From the NCBI GenBank assembly GCA_016207625.1, contig JACQPF010000222.1, positions 1-16,997 on the forward strand: a DNA stretch of 16,997 nucleotides. Direction: 5' to 3'. The notes under the pieces are model-generated. The model saw nothing but the letters and a program-made list of their open reading frames with translations. It did not search any database and was not told where the DNA came from. Within the stretch, counting starts at the first letter, position 1; the number at the start of each line of letters is the position of its first letter. Made by a program: the position numbers and the translations under genes. This stretch comes from Elusimicrobiota bacterium (GTDB taxonomy: Bacteria; Elusimicrobiota; Elusimicrobia; FEN-1173). Shown one piece after another: positions 7,439 to 15,938 of this stretch.

Positions 7439-10400
7439 TCACCTCGCGGGTCGAGCCGATTCCCTCGCCTGCAGCCATCCGACGGATGTTTTCGCCGCCC
7501 GCAGTGTTTTTGATTTCAGTCTCCCCCATGCCTTCAATGCCGTCGGCCAATAGAGGATCTTCAATCGTTCCTGGAAGGAGAGCATGGACAGGTACAGGCA
7601 CGGTACGACAAATAGGGTGAGGATGGTGGAGCTTACCAGACCGCCGATGACTGTGATGGCTAATGGGGCCCAGAGGACCGCGCTCTCGCTCCTATCCAAC
7701 GCCATGGGGACAAGGCCCAAAACCGTCGTGCAGGTCGTCATGAAGATGGGGCGTATTCTTTGGGTTCCCGCTTGAACCAGAAGATCGGGCCAGCTCATCT
7801 GTGGGTCGGATTCCCGAAGGATATTGATCCGGTCGATGAGCATGATGCCGTTGTTGACCACGATGCCTCCCAGCATGAGGAGCCCGACCGACACGCCCAG
7901 GGTCACGGTCGCCCCGAAGGCCGACAGGGCGGCCATGGCGCCGATGGCGGAAAGGGGCACTGCGCCCATGATGATGAGGGGCCGGGAGTAGGATTCAAAC
8001 TGGCAGGCCATCACCAGGAAAACCAGGAAGATGGTGAGGACCATGGCCTTCCAGAAGTCACGGTTGGCCTGGATCATGTCCTCGTACTGGCCGCCGATAT
8101 CCCAATAGTACTCCGGCGGAAAAGAGACGGACTTGAGCGATTCTTTCAGCAGTTTGGCCGCCGTTTCCAGGGAGGTGGCCCCCAGGTTGGCGGAAACTTG
8201 GATCATGCGGGAGCGGTTCCGGTGCCAGACCTCGCTAGGCGAAAGATCGCTTTTGATCTCGGCCACGTGCAATACCGGGACCTGTTCCCCGGCGGAGGTG
8301 GCGATCAGAAGGTTTTTCATTTGCGCGACCGTTTCCCGCTGCTCCGGGCGGACGCGCACCACGGTCTCCACCTCCTGGGCCTTGTCGTAAAAGGTGGTGG
8401 CGCGCAAACCGCGCATCTGGGCGTGGAGGGACTCGGCGATCTCCTTGGTGTCCAGGCCGAAGAGGGCCGCCCGCATAGGGTCCACGGCGACCGAAAGCTG
8501 GGGCCGGCCCGGGCGGTAGCGGATTTTCACATCGGACAAACCGGGGACCTTGCCCACGCGACCCGCGATCTCCATGGCGATCTTGGCCATGAGATCGTAT
8601 TCGTACCCGAAGATTTCCACGAAAATCTCCTTGCCGCTCCGGGGCTCGGAGAAATAGCTGAAGGCCTTGTAGTCCTCGGCGTACTTTTCCACCGTCTTGT
8701 CCACCTCGGGCCGGAGGGTGTTGATGACCTCCTGGGTGGACATGGAGCGTTCCGACAGATCCTTGAGCGTCACATAGACCTTGGAGGACCAGCCTTCCAC
8801 CTTGGAGGAGATGTTTTTAATCGCGTCCTTGGTGGGGCCATAGTCCCGCACGGCCTTTTCCACCTCCTGCACGATCTGGTTGGAGATGTCCAGCCGCACC
8901 CCTGTGTCCAACTCCACGAAAACCACGAACTCGCTTTGCTCGGAGGAGGCCATGAAATCCTTCGGCAGGACGAAAATCAACACCGCGAGGGCCGCCGCGA
9001 ACACCGCGCCCACGGCCAGGAACACCCTCTTGCGGTTCGACAAGCTCCAGCGGAGGTTGTCCGGATAGCGGCGCAGCCGCACCAAGCCCAGGCCGATCAA
9101 GGCCCCCGCCGCCAAGACGTAGGCCCCGGCCTGCCAGGGGGCTTTCAGAACAAAGTGAAGAAGAAGGAGCAAGGCCGCCGCCGAACCGGCCAGGAGCCAA
9201 ACCAACCAGGGCTTAAGAATTTCCAGCCGAGATAAAAGATTTTTCCAGGTCCACCCCTTCCGCTTGAGCCATTTCAAAACATCCTCTTGCCGCGCCTGGA
9301 GCCAATCGTCCCAGGACGTGTGGCGGATCTTCAAAGGGTTGATGAGGGCGCCCAGGGCCGGCACCACGGACAGGGCTACGAAGAGGGAGGAGAAAAGGGA
9401 TGCGGTGACGGCAAAGGAGATCCCGGCGAAAAGGATTTGCGTCTGCTTGGCCAAAAGCGAAAAGGGCAGAAACACCACCACGGTGGTGAGAGTCCCACCC
9501 ACGATGGAAGAGACCATTTCATCCGCGGCCTGGAGCATGGCCTTCCGCAGGGGCATCTGAGGGTTTTCCCCCACGATCCGGTCGTAGTTCTCCATCACCA
9601 CGACCGCGTTGTCCACCAGAAGGCCGATGCCCAGGATCAGGCCGGAGAGAGACATGACGTTGATGGAAATGTTCTCGATGTACATGAAGGCCAAGGTGAC
9701 CAGGACCGAGGCCGGGATGGAGAGGGCCACCACCAAAGCCATGCGAAGGTCGGGCCGGGCAAAAGCCAGGGCCATGACGCCCAGGGTGAGGAGGGCCACG
9801 GGCCAGGCCGTGGCGTTCAGGTTCCAGCGCATAACATAGAACAAGAGGACGTTGCCGATGAGACCAAACAGGAGCGCCGCCACCACTGTCCGGGTGAACC
9901 GGGTCTTGGCCAGAAAGAGGGGCAGCACCAGGATCACCAGGGCCATGCCGTAAAGGAGGGTGATGTTCACGGACTCTATCGCCGCGAGGATGGCCGCTTT
10001 CTGGTTGGAGATGGTCACCAGCTCCACGCCGGCCGGGAGCCGGGCGCGGAAACGGTCGATTTCTTTCTGGACCTGGCTGGCCACGCGCACGGTGTTGGCC
10101 GTGGTTTCCTTCTGGACGTAGATCGTCACTGCGGCCTTGGCGTTCAGGCGGGAGTAGCTTTCCTGCTCGAGGTAAGAGTCCTTGACCTCCGCGATGTCCT
10201 TCAATCGGACGCGGCCGCCGTTCTTGGACACGGCCAGGGCCATGTTCTGGATGTCCTCCAGAGCGCGGAAAGCGCCCACCGTCCGGACGCCCAGGAGAAG
10301 GGTGGGGGCGCCGGCCACCTCCCCCATCTTGAGGTTGAGGTTGTTTTGCTCAAGGACGCCCACCACCTTTTTAATGGGCAGCCCCACGGCGGCCAGCTTG

Positions 10401-11035
10401 TCCCGGTCGATGTCCACCACGATCTTGCGCTCCCGGCCGCCGCCCACCTCCACGTTGGCCACGCCGTCCACGCGCAGGAGTTTCTCCTTCACGTCCGTGT
10501 CCACCAAGTGGCGCAGTTCCTCGGGCGTAAACTTTTCGGAGGTCAGGGCCGCTATCACCACCGGCGCGTCGGACTCCTCGTAGCGGGCGATGATAGGCTT
10601 TTCGATTTCCGGCGGGAGCTTGGGCTTGACGCGGAGGAACTTTTCCCGGACTTCCAGGGCAGCCAAGTCCATGTCAATACCGGGCTCGAACTCCAGGGTG
10701 ACGATGGAGCGGTCCTTCTTGGAGGAGGAGATCAAATTCCGCAGATGGGAGACGGTGCCCATGCCCTCCTCGACAGGCTTGGTGACCAGGCGCTCCACCT
10801 CGGGCGGCGGCATTCCCCCCCGCACGTCGATGAAGACCGTCACGTTTCCGTAGGCCACGTTGGGCATAAGTTCCACGGGGAGCTTCACCAGGGCCGCGAC
10901 GCCGAAGATCAAGACGCCCAGGAGGATCATGCCCAACGTCACGGGCCGCTCCATGGCGAAGCGCGGCAGCCGGCGGGAGAGGAGTACCATCAAGAGGCCG
11001 AAAAGGGCCAGGTGCCAGAGCTGGCTGGAACTCAC
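7439..11035 (-). CDS. RND efflux permease, second of the pair, with extra membrane helices
   Basis: The 1198-residue inner-membrane protein belongs to the HAE1/AcrB group of proton-driven RND exporters. Recognisable features are the first canonical helix at about 31-51 ending in KLPVELMP, TM2 at 357-375, TM4 with LVDNAVVVMEN holding proton-relay Asp D475, and near the C-terminus VNNGIMLID and RIRPIFMTT of TM10-TM11. It exceeds the usual length of about 1030-1050 residues. The surplus includes an extra N-terminal helix (about 5-20), two hydrophobic segments between TM2 and TM3 (about 381-401 and 409-426), and two more between the halves (about 608-629 and 633-653), giving roughly 17 predicted helices instead of 12. 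GTG at 11035 overlaps the stop of the first permease (GTGA). Two adjacent permeases suggest a heterotrimer as in MdtBC. The substrate cannot be told from the sequence. Confidence 0.93.
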   Translation of the reverse strand: MSSSQLWHLALFGLLMVLLSRRLPRFAMERPVTLGMILLGVLIFGVAALVKLPVELMPNVAYGNVTVFIDVRGGMPPPEVERLVTKPVEEGMGTVSHLRNLISSSKKDRSIVTLEFEPGIDMDLAALEVREKFLRVKPKLPPEIEKPIIARYEESDAPVVIAALTSEKFTPEELRHLVDTDVKEKLLRVDGVANVEVGGGRERKIVVDIDRDKLAAVGLPIKKVVGVLEQNNLNLKMGEVAGAPTLLLGVRTVGAFRALEDIQNMALAVSKNGGRVRLKDIAEVKDSYLEQESYSRLNAKAAVTIYVQKETTANTVRVASQVQKEIDRFRARLPAGVELVTISNQKAAILAAIESVNITLLYGMALVILVLPLFLAKTRFTRTVVAALLFGLIGNVLLFYVMRWNLNATAWPVALLTLGVMALAFARPDLRMALVVALSIPASVLVTLAFMYIENISINVMSLSGLILGIGLLVDNAVVVMENYDRIVGENPQMPLRKAMLQAADEMVSSIVGGTLTTVVVFLPFSLLAKQTQILFAGISFAVTASLFSSLFVALSVVPALGALINPLKIRHTSWDDWLQARQEDVLKWLKRKGWTWKNLLSRLEILKPWLVWLLAGSAAALLLLLHFVLKAPWQAGAYVLAAGALIGLGLVRLRRYPDNLRWSLSNRKRVFLAVGAVFAAALAVLIFVLPKDFMASSEQSEFVVFVELDTGVRLDISNQIVQEVEKAVRDYGPTKDAIKNISSKVEGWSSKVYVTLKDLSERSMSTQEVINTLRPEVDKTVEKYAEDYKAFSYFSEPRSGKEIFVEIFGYEYDLMAKIAMEIAGRVGKVPGLSDVKIRYRPGRPQLSVAVDPMRAALFGLDTKEIAESLHAQMRGLRATTFYDKAQEVETVVRVRPEQRETVAQMKNLLIATSAGEQVPVLHVAEIKSDLSPSEVWHRNRSRMIQVSANLGATSLETAAKLLKESLKSVSFPPEYYWDIGGQYEDMIQANRDFWKAMVLTIFLVFLVMACQFESYSRPLIIMGAVPLSAIGAMAALSAFGATVTLGVSVGLLMLGGIVVNNGIMLIDRINILRESDPQMSWPDLLVQAGTQRIRPIFMTTCTTVLGLVPMALDRSESAVLWAPLAITVIGGLVSSTILTLFVVPCLYLSMLSFQERLKILYWPTALKAWGRLKSKTLRAAKTSVGWLQARESARPAR

Positions 11036-14000
11036 GCGCCTTTGCCTTCCGTGCTGCCGCCTTCGATGGACAGCTTTTTAAGGACCAGGGATTTGAGGAA
11101 GCGGATCTTCTCCCGCCCGGCGGTCATCCAGGCTTGGCGACCTGTTTCGCTGAAGACTTTTTCATACACGATGACAAAGAATGCGGGGAGCACCACCAGG
11201 GTGAGGGCCGTGGACATGAAGAGGCCGGACACCACCACCACGGCCATGGGGGACTGCATGTCCGCGCCTTCGCCGATCCCCAGGGCCAGGGGCATCATGC
11301 CCAGGATGGTGCAGAGAGCGGTCATTAAGATGGGCCGCAAGCGCGTGTGGCAGCCTTCCTTCAAGGCCTGCTTGAGGGAAATGCCTTCCTCCTGGGCCTG
11401 GTTCACGAAGTCGATCAGCACGATGCCGTTGTTGACCGCGATGCCGGCCAAAAGAATCACGCCCATGCCCGCCATGGCCGTGAGGCCGTGGCCCATGACC
11501 AGGAGCGCGGGCCCCATGCCGATCAGGGCCAACGGGATGGAGAAGAGGATCAGGAAGGGCTGCCAGAGGCTCTCGAACTGGGAGGCCATGATCATGAAGA
11601 TGGCCATGATGGACAGGACCAACACGATCAGGAGGCTGGAAAAGGACTCGGCCATGCGGGCCGATTCGCCCGTCAGGGTGAGCGAGACGTCTTTTTCCGA
11701 CTGGAAAGACCCCATAATTTTTTTGATGTCCTGGGCCGCGCTGTTGATGGAGCGGCCCTCCAGGTCCGCGGACACGATGATGGTCCTCTGCTGGTCGTAG
11801 CGGAGGATCTCGCTGGGGCCCATCCCTTTTCGCACCTCGGCCACGGCGCCCAGGGGCACGTCCAAATCGAGCGGCGTGTGGACGTAGAGGTTGTGGACGG
11901 CCTCGATATTTTCCCGGTCCTCGGGCTTCAAGCGCAGGCGGATGTCGATTTCCTTTCCGCCCTCGCGGAACTTGGACACCACTTTGCCCTTCAAGGCTGT
12001 CAAAGCCGCCTCGGCCAAGTCCGACACGGACAAGCTGACGTTTGCCAGGGCGTCCCGCTTGATTTCCAGTTGCAGTTCCGGGGCCGGCTCGGCGAGGCTT
12101 GTGCGGACGTTGGTGAGGCCGGACACGCCTTTGAGTTGGTCGGCCAGCCGGGTGGAGATGGACTCGATCTGGCGCAAATCGTGGCCCTTGACCTCCACCA
12201 TCACATCCGCGCCCTGCCCTTTGAGGGAGGAGAAGGTGCCGCCCTGCTCAAAGAAGTAGAGCCGCACGCCGGGGCGGGTCAGGTCCGCGAAGGCGCGGCT
12301 CCCACGGAGGCCCTGGGGGTAGGAAGCTTCCAGGAGTTCCCGGTTCAAGGCGCGGACCTCGTGGCCCTTCAGGGGACCTTCATCTGAATTTTCCAGGGCG
12401 CGGTCCAGGAGCTTTTGCATCTTGGGTTCAAGCGCGCCGCGGCTGGGGTTGATCCGGGAAGCAAAGGCGGAATCGTTCAGTCGGGCATTGAAGGCCGTCC
12501 GAATCGCCGCGTCGGAAAGGATTTCCAGCCGCTTGGCCTTGCGGCCCAGGGGTTTGAGGACTTCCTTGTCCACACGGCGGCCCTGGGTCAACATGGACTT
12601 TACAAGCGGGACGTCCATGTCCTCGGGGAAAAAATCGGGGACTCGACACTTGTTCTGGAGGATCTCCACCATCTTCGCCGCCCGGTGTTGGCGGCGCTCT
12701 TTCAAGTCCACCACGATCTGGGCTTGGTGGTTGCCCAGGGGCTGGAGCCCCTCTTGGGGGAGAGAACCCGCCGTGGCGGAGATATGTTCCACGTCAGGCT
12801 CCGCCTGCAGAATTTTTTCCACCAACCGGCAGGTCCGGTCGGTGGCCGCGAGAGGCGTCCCCATCGGCATGTCCAACCGCAGGAGGAGCTGGCTTCCCTC
12901 CACCTTGGGGAACAGGGCGCGGGGCAGGAAGGCCAAGAGCGCGAGGCTCGCCGCCAAGCCCAGGAAAGCCCAGCGGATCACTCGGCCGGGATGATCCAAA
13001 GAATAGGCCAGGGCCCGGTTGTATTTGTCCACCCAAGGCTTGGCTCGGGTTCCCAACTTTAGGAAGAAGGGCATGGGGCGGCTCTCGCCGCGGCCTCCGA
13101 GCAGGGCGGACATCATGGGGATGAGGGTGAAGGCCACGACCTCCGACACCAATTGGGAAAAGATGACGGACCAGGACAGCCCGCTGAACACCTGGCCCAC
13201 GATGCCGGTGACGGCCAGGAGCGGGAAGAAGACGGCGCAGGCCGTGAGGTTGGAGGCGGTGACGGCGCCGAACACTTCCTTCGCCCCGATGATGGCCGCC
13301 TCCACCGGGGATTTGCCCATGGCCCTGTGGCGGGCGATGTTCTCCTGCACCACGATGGCGCCGTCGGTCAAGTTGCCGATGCCGATGGCCAGGCCCGCCA
13401 GGGTGATGGTGTTCAAGGAGAGGCCCTTCATTTCCAAAAGCGACAGGGTGCCCAGAAGGGAAATGGGGACGGCCGTGGTCACCACCGCAGCATCCCGCAG
13501 ATTGCCGAGGAAAAGGAGGAGGATCACAAAGGCCAGGACACCGCCTATGAGGCCGTCCCGCACCATGCCGTAGATCCCGTCTTTGACAAAAATGGATTGG
13601 TCGTAGACGACTTCCAGCTTCACCCCCGTTGGAAGTTTGTCCCGGATGTCCGGCAGCCTTTTCTTCACTTCGTCGGCCACGCGCACCACGTTGCCTTCGG
13701 CCTGCTTCAGAATGGAAATGGAAATGTTGGACTGGCCGTCGTAGCGCGAATAGCTGGAGGGCTCGGCGAAGGTGTCCACCACGCGGCCCAGGGAGGCGAG
13801 CGGGATGGGCACCGGCGCCTCCTTCCGGCTCGGCCCCTGCTGCTTTTTCCGACGGGCTTCGTCGAGGCTCAAGCCGCTGGAGAGCTTCGCGCGGTCCACG
13901 GCCACCGCCACGCGGCCCAGGCTCTCCACGGTATCGAAGGTGCCGAGCACCCGCACCACGTATTCAAAGGTCTTGTCCTTCACGTTGCCGGCCGGGTAAG

Positions 14001-14634
14001 TGATGTTGGCCTTGGACACAGCCTGGGCGACGTCTGAAATCGGGAGCCCCCGGGCCGTGAGAGCGCCCTGGTCCAAGTCGATATGGATTTCCCGCTCCCG
14101 ACCGCCGGTGATGCTCACAGCCGCCACGCCGCGGGCTTTTTCCAATAATTCCCCCACGGGCCGCCGGGCCAGGGCCAAGAGTTCATAATCTTCCATGGGC
14201 CCCGAAAGGCTTAAGGAAATGACAGGGAGGGCGAAGGGATTAAATTTTTCAATTCGGGGTTCGCCCGCGTCGCGCGGAAGCTTGGCCTTGGCTAGGTCCA
14301 CTTTTTCCCGGAGGTTCAAAGAAGCCAGGTCCATGGTCGTGCCCCAGGCGAACTCCACGGTCACCACGGAAATTCCCTCGCGGGAGGAGGAGTGGATGCG
14401 CTCCACGTTCTTCACCGTGCCCACCGCCTCCTCCACGGCCTTGGTGACGAGATTTTCCACCTCCTGGGAGGAGGCGTTGGGGTAGGACGTCAAGACCACG
14501 AGCTGCGGGAACTGGAGCTCCGGCATGAACTCCCGGTCCAGGCGGAACCAGGAGATGACGCCGAAAAGCAACACCGCCACCAGGAGCATGGTGACGGTGA
14601 CTTTTCGTTGGACGCAGAAGCGGATGAAGTCCAT
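11032..14634 (-). CDS. RND efflux permease, first of the pair, with a large periplasmic insertion
   Basis: This 1200-residue inner-membrane protein is an HAE1/AcrB-type RND exporter. It shows TM1 at about 11-31, TM2-TM3 at 361-400, TM4 around 411-431 with IGNLTDGAIVVQEN, and the TM10-TM11 signatures VNNGIVLIDF and RLRPILMTAL. In TM4 the first relay Asp is present (D424), but the second acidic position of AcrB (D408) is Gly (G425). About 110-120 residues at roughly 667-785 are inserted in the second periplasmic loop, before the FFEQGG stretch at 794-799 that begins conserved porter-domain sequence again. A smaller basic insertion lies near 250-276. ATG at 14634 overlaps the nuclease gene stop (ATGA) and its own stop overlaps the second permease, so all three are translationally coupled. 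It presumably forms a heteromeric pump with the second permease and the adaptor. Confidence 0.94.
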   Translation of the reverse strand: MDFIRFCVQRKVTVTMLLVAVLLFGVISWFRLDREFMPELQFPQLVVLTSYPNASSQEVENLVTKAVEEAVGTVKNVERIHSSSREGISVVTVEFAWGTTMDLASLNLREKVDLAKAKLPRDAGEPRIEKFNPFALPVISLSLSGPMEDYELLALARRPVGELLEKARGVAAVSITGGREREIHIDLDQGALTARGLPISDVAQAVSKANITYPAGNVKDKTFEYVVRVLGTFDTVESLGRVAVAVDRAKLSSGLSLDEARRKKQQGPSRKEAPVPIPLASLGRVVDTFAEPSSYSRYDGQSNISISILKQAEGNVVRVADEVKKRLPDIRDKLPTGVKLEVVYDQSIFVKDGIYGMVRDGLIGGVLAFVILLLFLGNLRDAAVVTTAVPISLLGTLSLLEMKGLSLNTITLAGLAIGIGNLTDGAIVVQENIARHRAMGKSPVEAAIIGAKEVFGAVTASNLTACAVFFPLLAVTGIVGQVFSGLSWSVIFSQLVSEVVAFTLIPMMSALLGGRGESRPMPFFLKLGTRAKPWVDKYNRALAYSLDHPGRVIRWAFLGLAASLALLAFLPRALFPKVEGSQLLLRLDMPMGTPLAATDRTCRLVEKILQAEPDVEHISATAGSLPQEGLQPLGNHQAQIVVDLKERRQHRAAKMVEILQNKCRVPDFFPEDMDVPLVKSMLTQGRRVDKEVLKPLGRKAKRLEILSDAAIRTAFNARLNDSAFASRINPSRGALEPKMQKLLDRALENSDEGPLKGHEVRALNRELLEASYPQGLRGSRAFADLTRPGVRLYFFEQGGTFSSLKGQGADVMVEVKGHDLRQIESISTRLADQLKGVSGLTNVRTSLAEPAPELQLEIKRDALANVSLSVSDLAEAALTALKGKVVSKFREGGKEIDIRLRLKPEDRENIEAVHNLYVHTPLDLDVPLGAVAEVRKGMGPSEILRYDQQRTIIVSADLEGRSINSAAQDIKKIMGSFQSEKDVSLTLTGESARMAESFSSLLIVLVLSIMAIFMIMASQFESLWQPFLILFSIPLALIGMGPALLVMGHGLTAMAGMGVILLAGIAVNNGIVLIDFVNQAQEEGISLKQALKEGCHTRLRPILMTALCTILGMMPLALGIGEGADMQSPMAVVVVSGLFMSTALTLVVLPAFFVIVYEKVFSETGRQAWMTAGREKIRFLKSLVLKKLSIEGGSTEGKGA

Positions 14635-15770
14635 CAGCCGCCCTCTTTTTTCTCCGGCGGCTGAATATCTTGGAGCTCCCGCCGAATTTCGTCGGCCAGT
14701 TCTTTTTCAGTGGGGAGATAGAGCTTGTAGCGGCTGGCGAAAATTTGTTGTTTGTCTTCTCCCAATGTATATTTGACCATGGCGTCATTTTTGGCGGCGC
14801 AGAGGATCAGGCCGATGGTGGGGTTATCGCCTTCCGTGCGGCGCTCCCGGTCAAAATAATTCACGTAGAGCTGCATTTGGCCGAGGTCCGCATGGGTCAG
14901 CTTGGCCACTTTCAGGTCAATCAGCACGTGGCATTTCAGGACGGTGTGGTAGAAGACAAGGTCCACGTAGAAATGGTCTCCGTCCAGGGTGAGGCGGTGC
15001 TGGCGGGCGACAAAAGCAAATCCTTTGCCCAGTTCCAGTAAGAACATTCGTAAATTATCGATGAGCGCCTGCTCCAAGCGGGACTCCTGCAGACGAGGAG
15101 ATTCCGGCAGACCCAAAAACTCCAGCACCAGCGGATCTTTGATGACATCCTTGGGACCCTGAATTTGCTGGCCGCTCCGGGCCAGCTTAAGGAGGCCCTT
15201 TTTGTCCCGGCTTTTGGTGAGGCGTTCAAAAAGCAGGCTGCTGATCTGGCGCTCCAACTCGCGGGAGGACCAGTGGTTTTTCGCGGCCTCCACCTCGTAG
15301 AAGGACCGGGCGTAAGCCGATTCCACTTTCGTCAACAGGCGGTAATGCGTCCAGGAAAGATCGGGGTTCAGCCACCCCGCTTCCGTCGATATGTCACGCG
15401 CCGCGTGACGAATTTGTTCCCGTTTCTCCTCGCCCAGGGATTTGTCACGCGCTGCGTGACGAATTCGACCCTCCAGAAGACGAGGGTAGGTCATATAGAA
15501 AAGGCGCATGTAGCGCAGGTTGCCGGGAGTGAATCCCTTGCCGAAATCTTCCTGGAGCCGGCGGGAGAGCTGCTCGATCAATTCCTCGCCATAGCGGGCG
15601 CGCTCCTTCCCCTTTTGTTCCTGCTCCACGATCTCTTTTCCCACCAGCCAATAGGCTTTCACCATTTCCTGGTTGACGCTCCGAACAACGCTGGATCGCG
15701 CCTCTTCCAGGATCAAGCGAACCTTGGCATAGAAAAGCTGAACGCTTTTGTGCCTGATAATATTCTTCAT
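14634..15770 (-). CDS. yhcG: YhcG/DUF1016-family PD-(D/E)xK nuclease
   Basis: The 378-residue protein has the two parts typical of this family: an N-terminal helical DUF1016 domain, including the FTPGNLRYMRLFY and LSWTHYRLL blocks, and a C-terminal PD-(D/E)xK nuclease fold. The catalytic set is visible as YVDLVFYH with D270, IDLKV with D285 and K287, and the Q298 region after it. Members are putative DNA nucleases, sometimes linked to defence or recombination. Between the two N-terminal blocks there is extra sequence at about 97-132 that contains IRHAARD twice (103-109 and 120-126), 17 residues apart, each encoded by a copy of the palindromic repeat. I chose ATG at 15770; TTG at 15779 is also in frame, and neither ribosome site is ideal. 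Lying between adaptor and permeases, with an ATGA overlap into the first permease, is unusual for this family. Confidence 0.9.
   Translation of the reverse strand: MKNIIRHKSVQLFYAKVRLILEEARSSVVRSVNQEMVKAYWLVGKEIVEQEQKGKERARYGEELIEQLSRRLQEDFGKGFTPGNLRYMRLFYMTYPRLLEGRIRHAARDKSLGEEKREQIRHAARDISTEAGWLNPDLSWTHYRLLTKVESAYARSFYEVEAAKNHWSSRELERQISSLLFERLTKSRDKKGLLKLARSGQQIQGPKDVIKDPLVLEFLGLPESPRLQESRLEQALIDNLRMFLLELGKGFAFVARQHRLTLDGDHFYVDLVFYHTVLKCHVLIDLKVAKLTHADLGQMQLYVNYFDRERRTEGDNPTIGLILCAAKNDAMVKYTLGEDKQQIFASRYKLYLPTEKELADEIRRELQDIQPPEKKEGG
15389..15417 (-). repeat. Palindromic repeat copy 1, inside the nuclease gene
   Basis: The core GTCACGCGCCGCGTGAC at 15393-15409 has perfect 8-base arms around one base. 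The 29 bases at 15389-15417 are identical to those at 15845-15873, in the same orientation. In the nuclease frame it encodes the second IRHAARD peptide. Confidence 0.85.
15441..15465 (-). repeat. Palindromic repeat copy 2, inside the nuclease gene
   Basis: The core at 15444-15460 differs from the other two copies by a single C-to-T change in the centre and is followed by the same GAATT. It starts 51 bases (17 codons) from copy 1, so both copies are read in the same frame and give the same peptide, IRHAARD. Confidence 0.85.
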
Positions 15771-15824
15771 ATTCTTCAAGTGCCCCTGATTTCTCCAACA
15801 GCCGTTGGGGTTTTATACGGGGCG

Positions 15825-15877
15825 TTGCACAATGAAAGGCCAGAATATGTCACGCGCCGCGTGACGAATTTGTGCAA
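15825..15877 (-). repeat. Nested inverted repeats around the third palindrome
   Basis: TTGCACAA at 15825-15832 and TTGTGCAA at 15870-15877 form an 8-base inverted pair that encloses the palindrome at 15849-15865. The TTGTGCA arm can alternatively pair with TGCACAA at 15886-15892 across a nine-base spacer. Two exclusive hairpins are therefore possible, as in an attenuator, although this may also just be the border of the repeat element. Confidence 0.5.
15845..15873 (-). repeat. Palindromic repeat copy 3, in the leader
   Basis: The 29 bases match copy 1 at 15389-15417 exactly and in the same orientation, with the core GTCACGCGCCGCGTGAC at 15849-15865. This copy is non-coding. Confidence 0.85.
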
Positions 15878-15938
15878 GCCTCCCCTGCACAATCTCCGGA
15901 TCCGACCAAAACGATTTTGAAGGTCGCGGGAGGTCATA

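Larger units (their letters stand above)
15780..15938 (-). other. 159-base leader between adaptor and nuclease genes
   Basis: This is the longest non-coding gap in the window. It holds the third palindromic repeat and three copies of TGCACAA or its complement (15826-15832, 15870-15876, 15886-15892). I find no convincing -35/-10 pair: a TATAAA on the minus strand near 15811-15816 has no good partner at 16-18 bases. Confidence 0.5.

Noticed and set aside
7407..7601. N-terminal extension of the lipoprotein frame into the permease gene
   Set aside because: The lipoprotein signal and ribosome site both point to the GTG at 7406, and the extension has no signal-like sequence.
7760..9235. Plus-strand open frame of 491 residues
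   Set aside because: It has the same His/Gly/Gln-rich antisense composition opposite the second permease, without a family match or convincing start.
9287..11800. Long plus-strand open frame of 837 residues opposite the RND genes
   Set aside because: It is antisense to two well-supported permeases, spans their junction, is extremely rich in His, Gly and Gln, and shows no domain. High G+C genes commonly leave such open frames on the other strand.
15389..15873. CRISPR array
   Set aside because: Only three copies occur, spaced 51 and 405 bases apart, two of them are coding, and there are no equal-sized unique spacers or cas genes.
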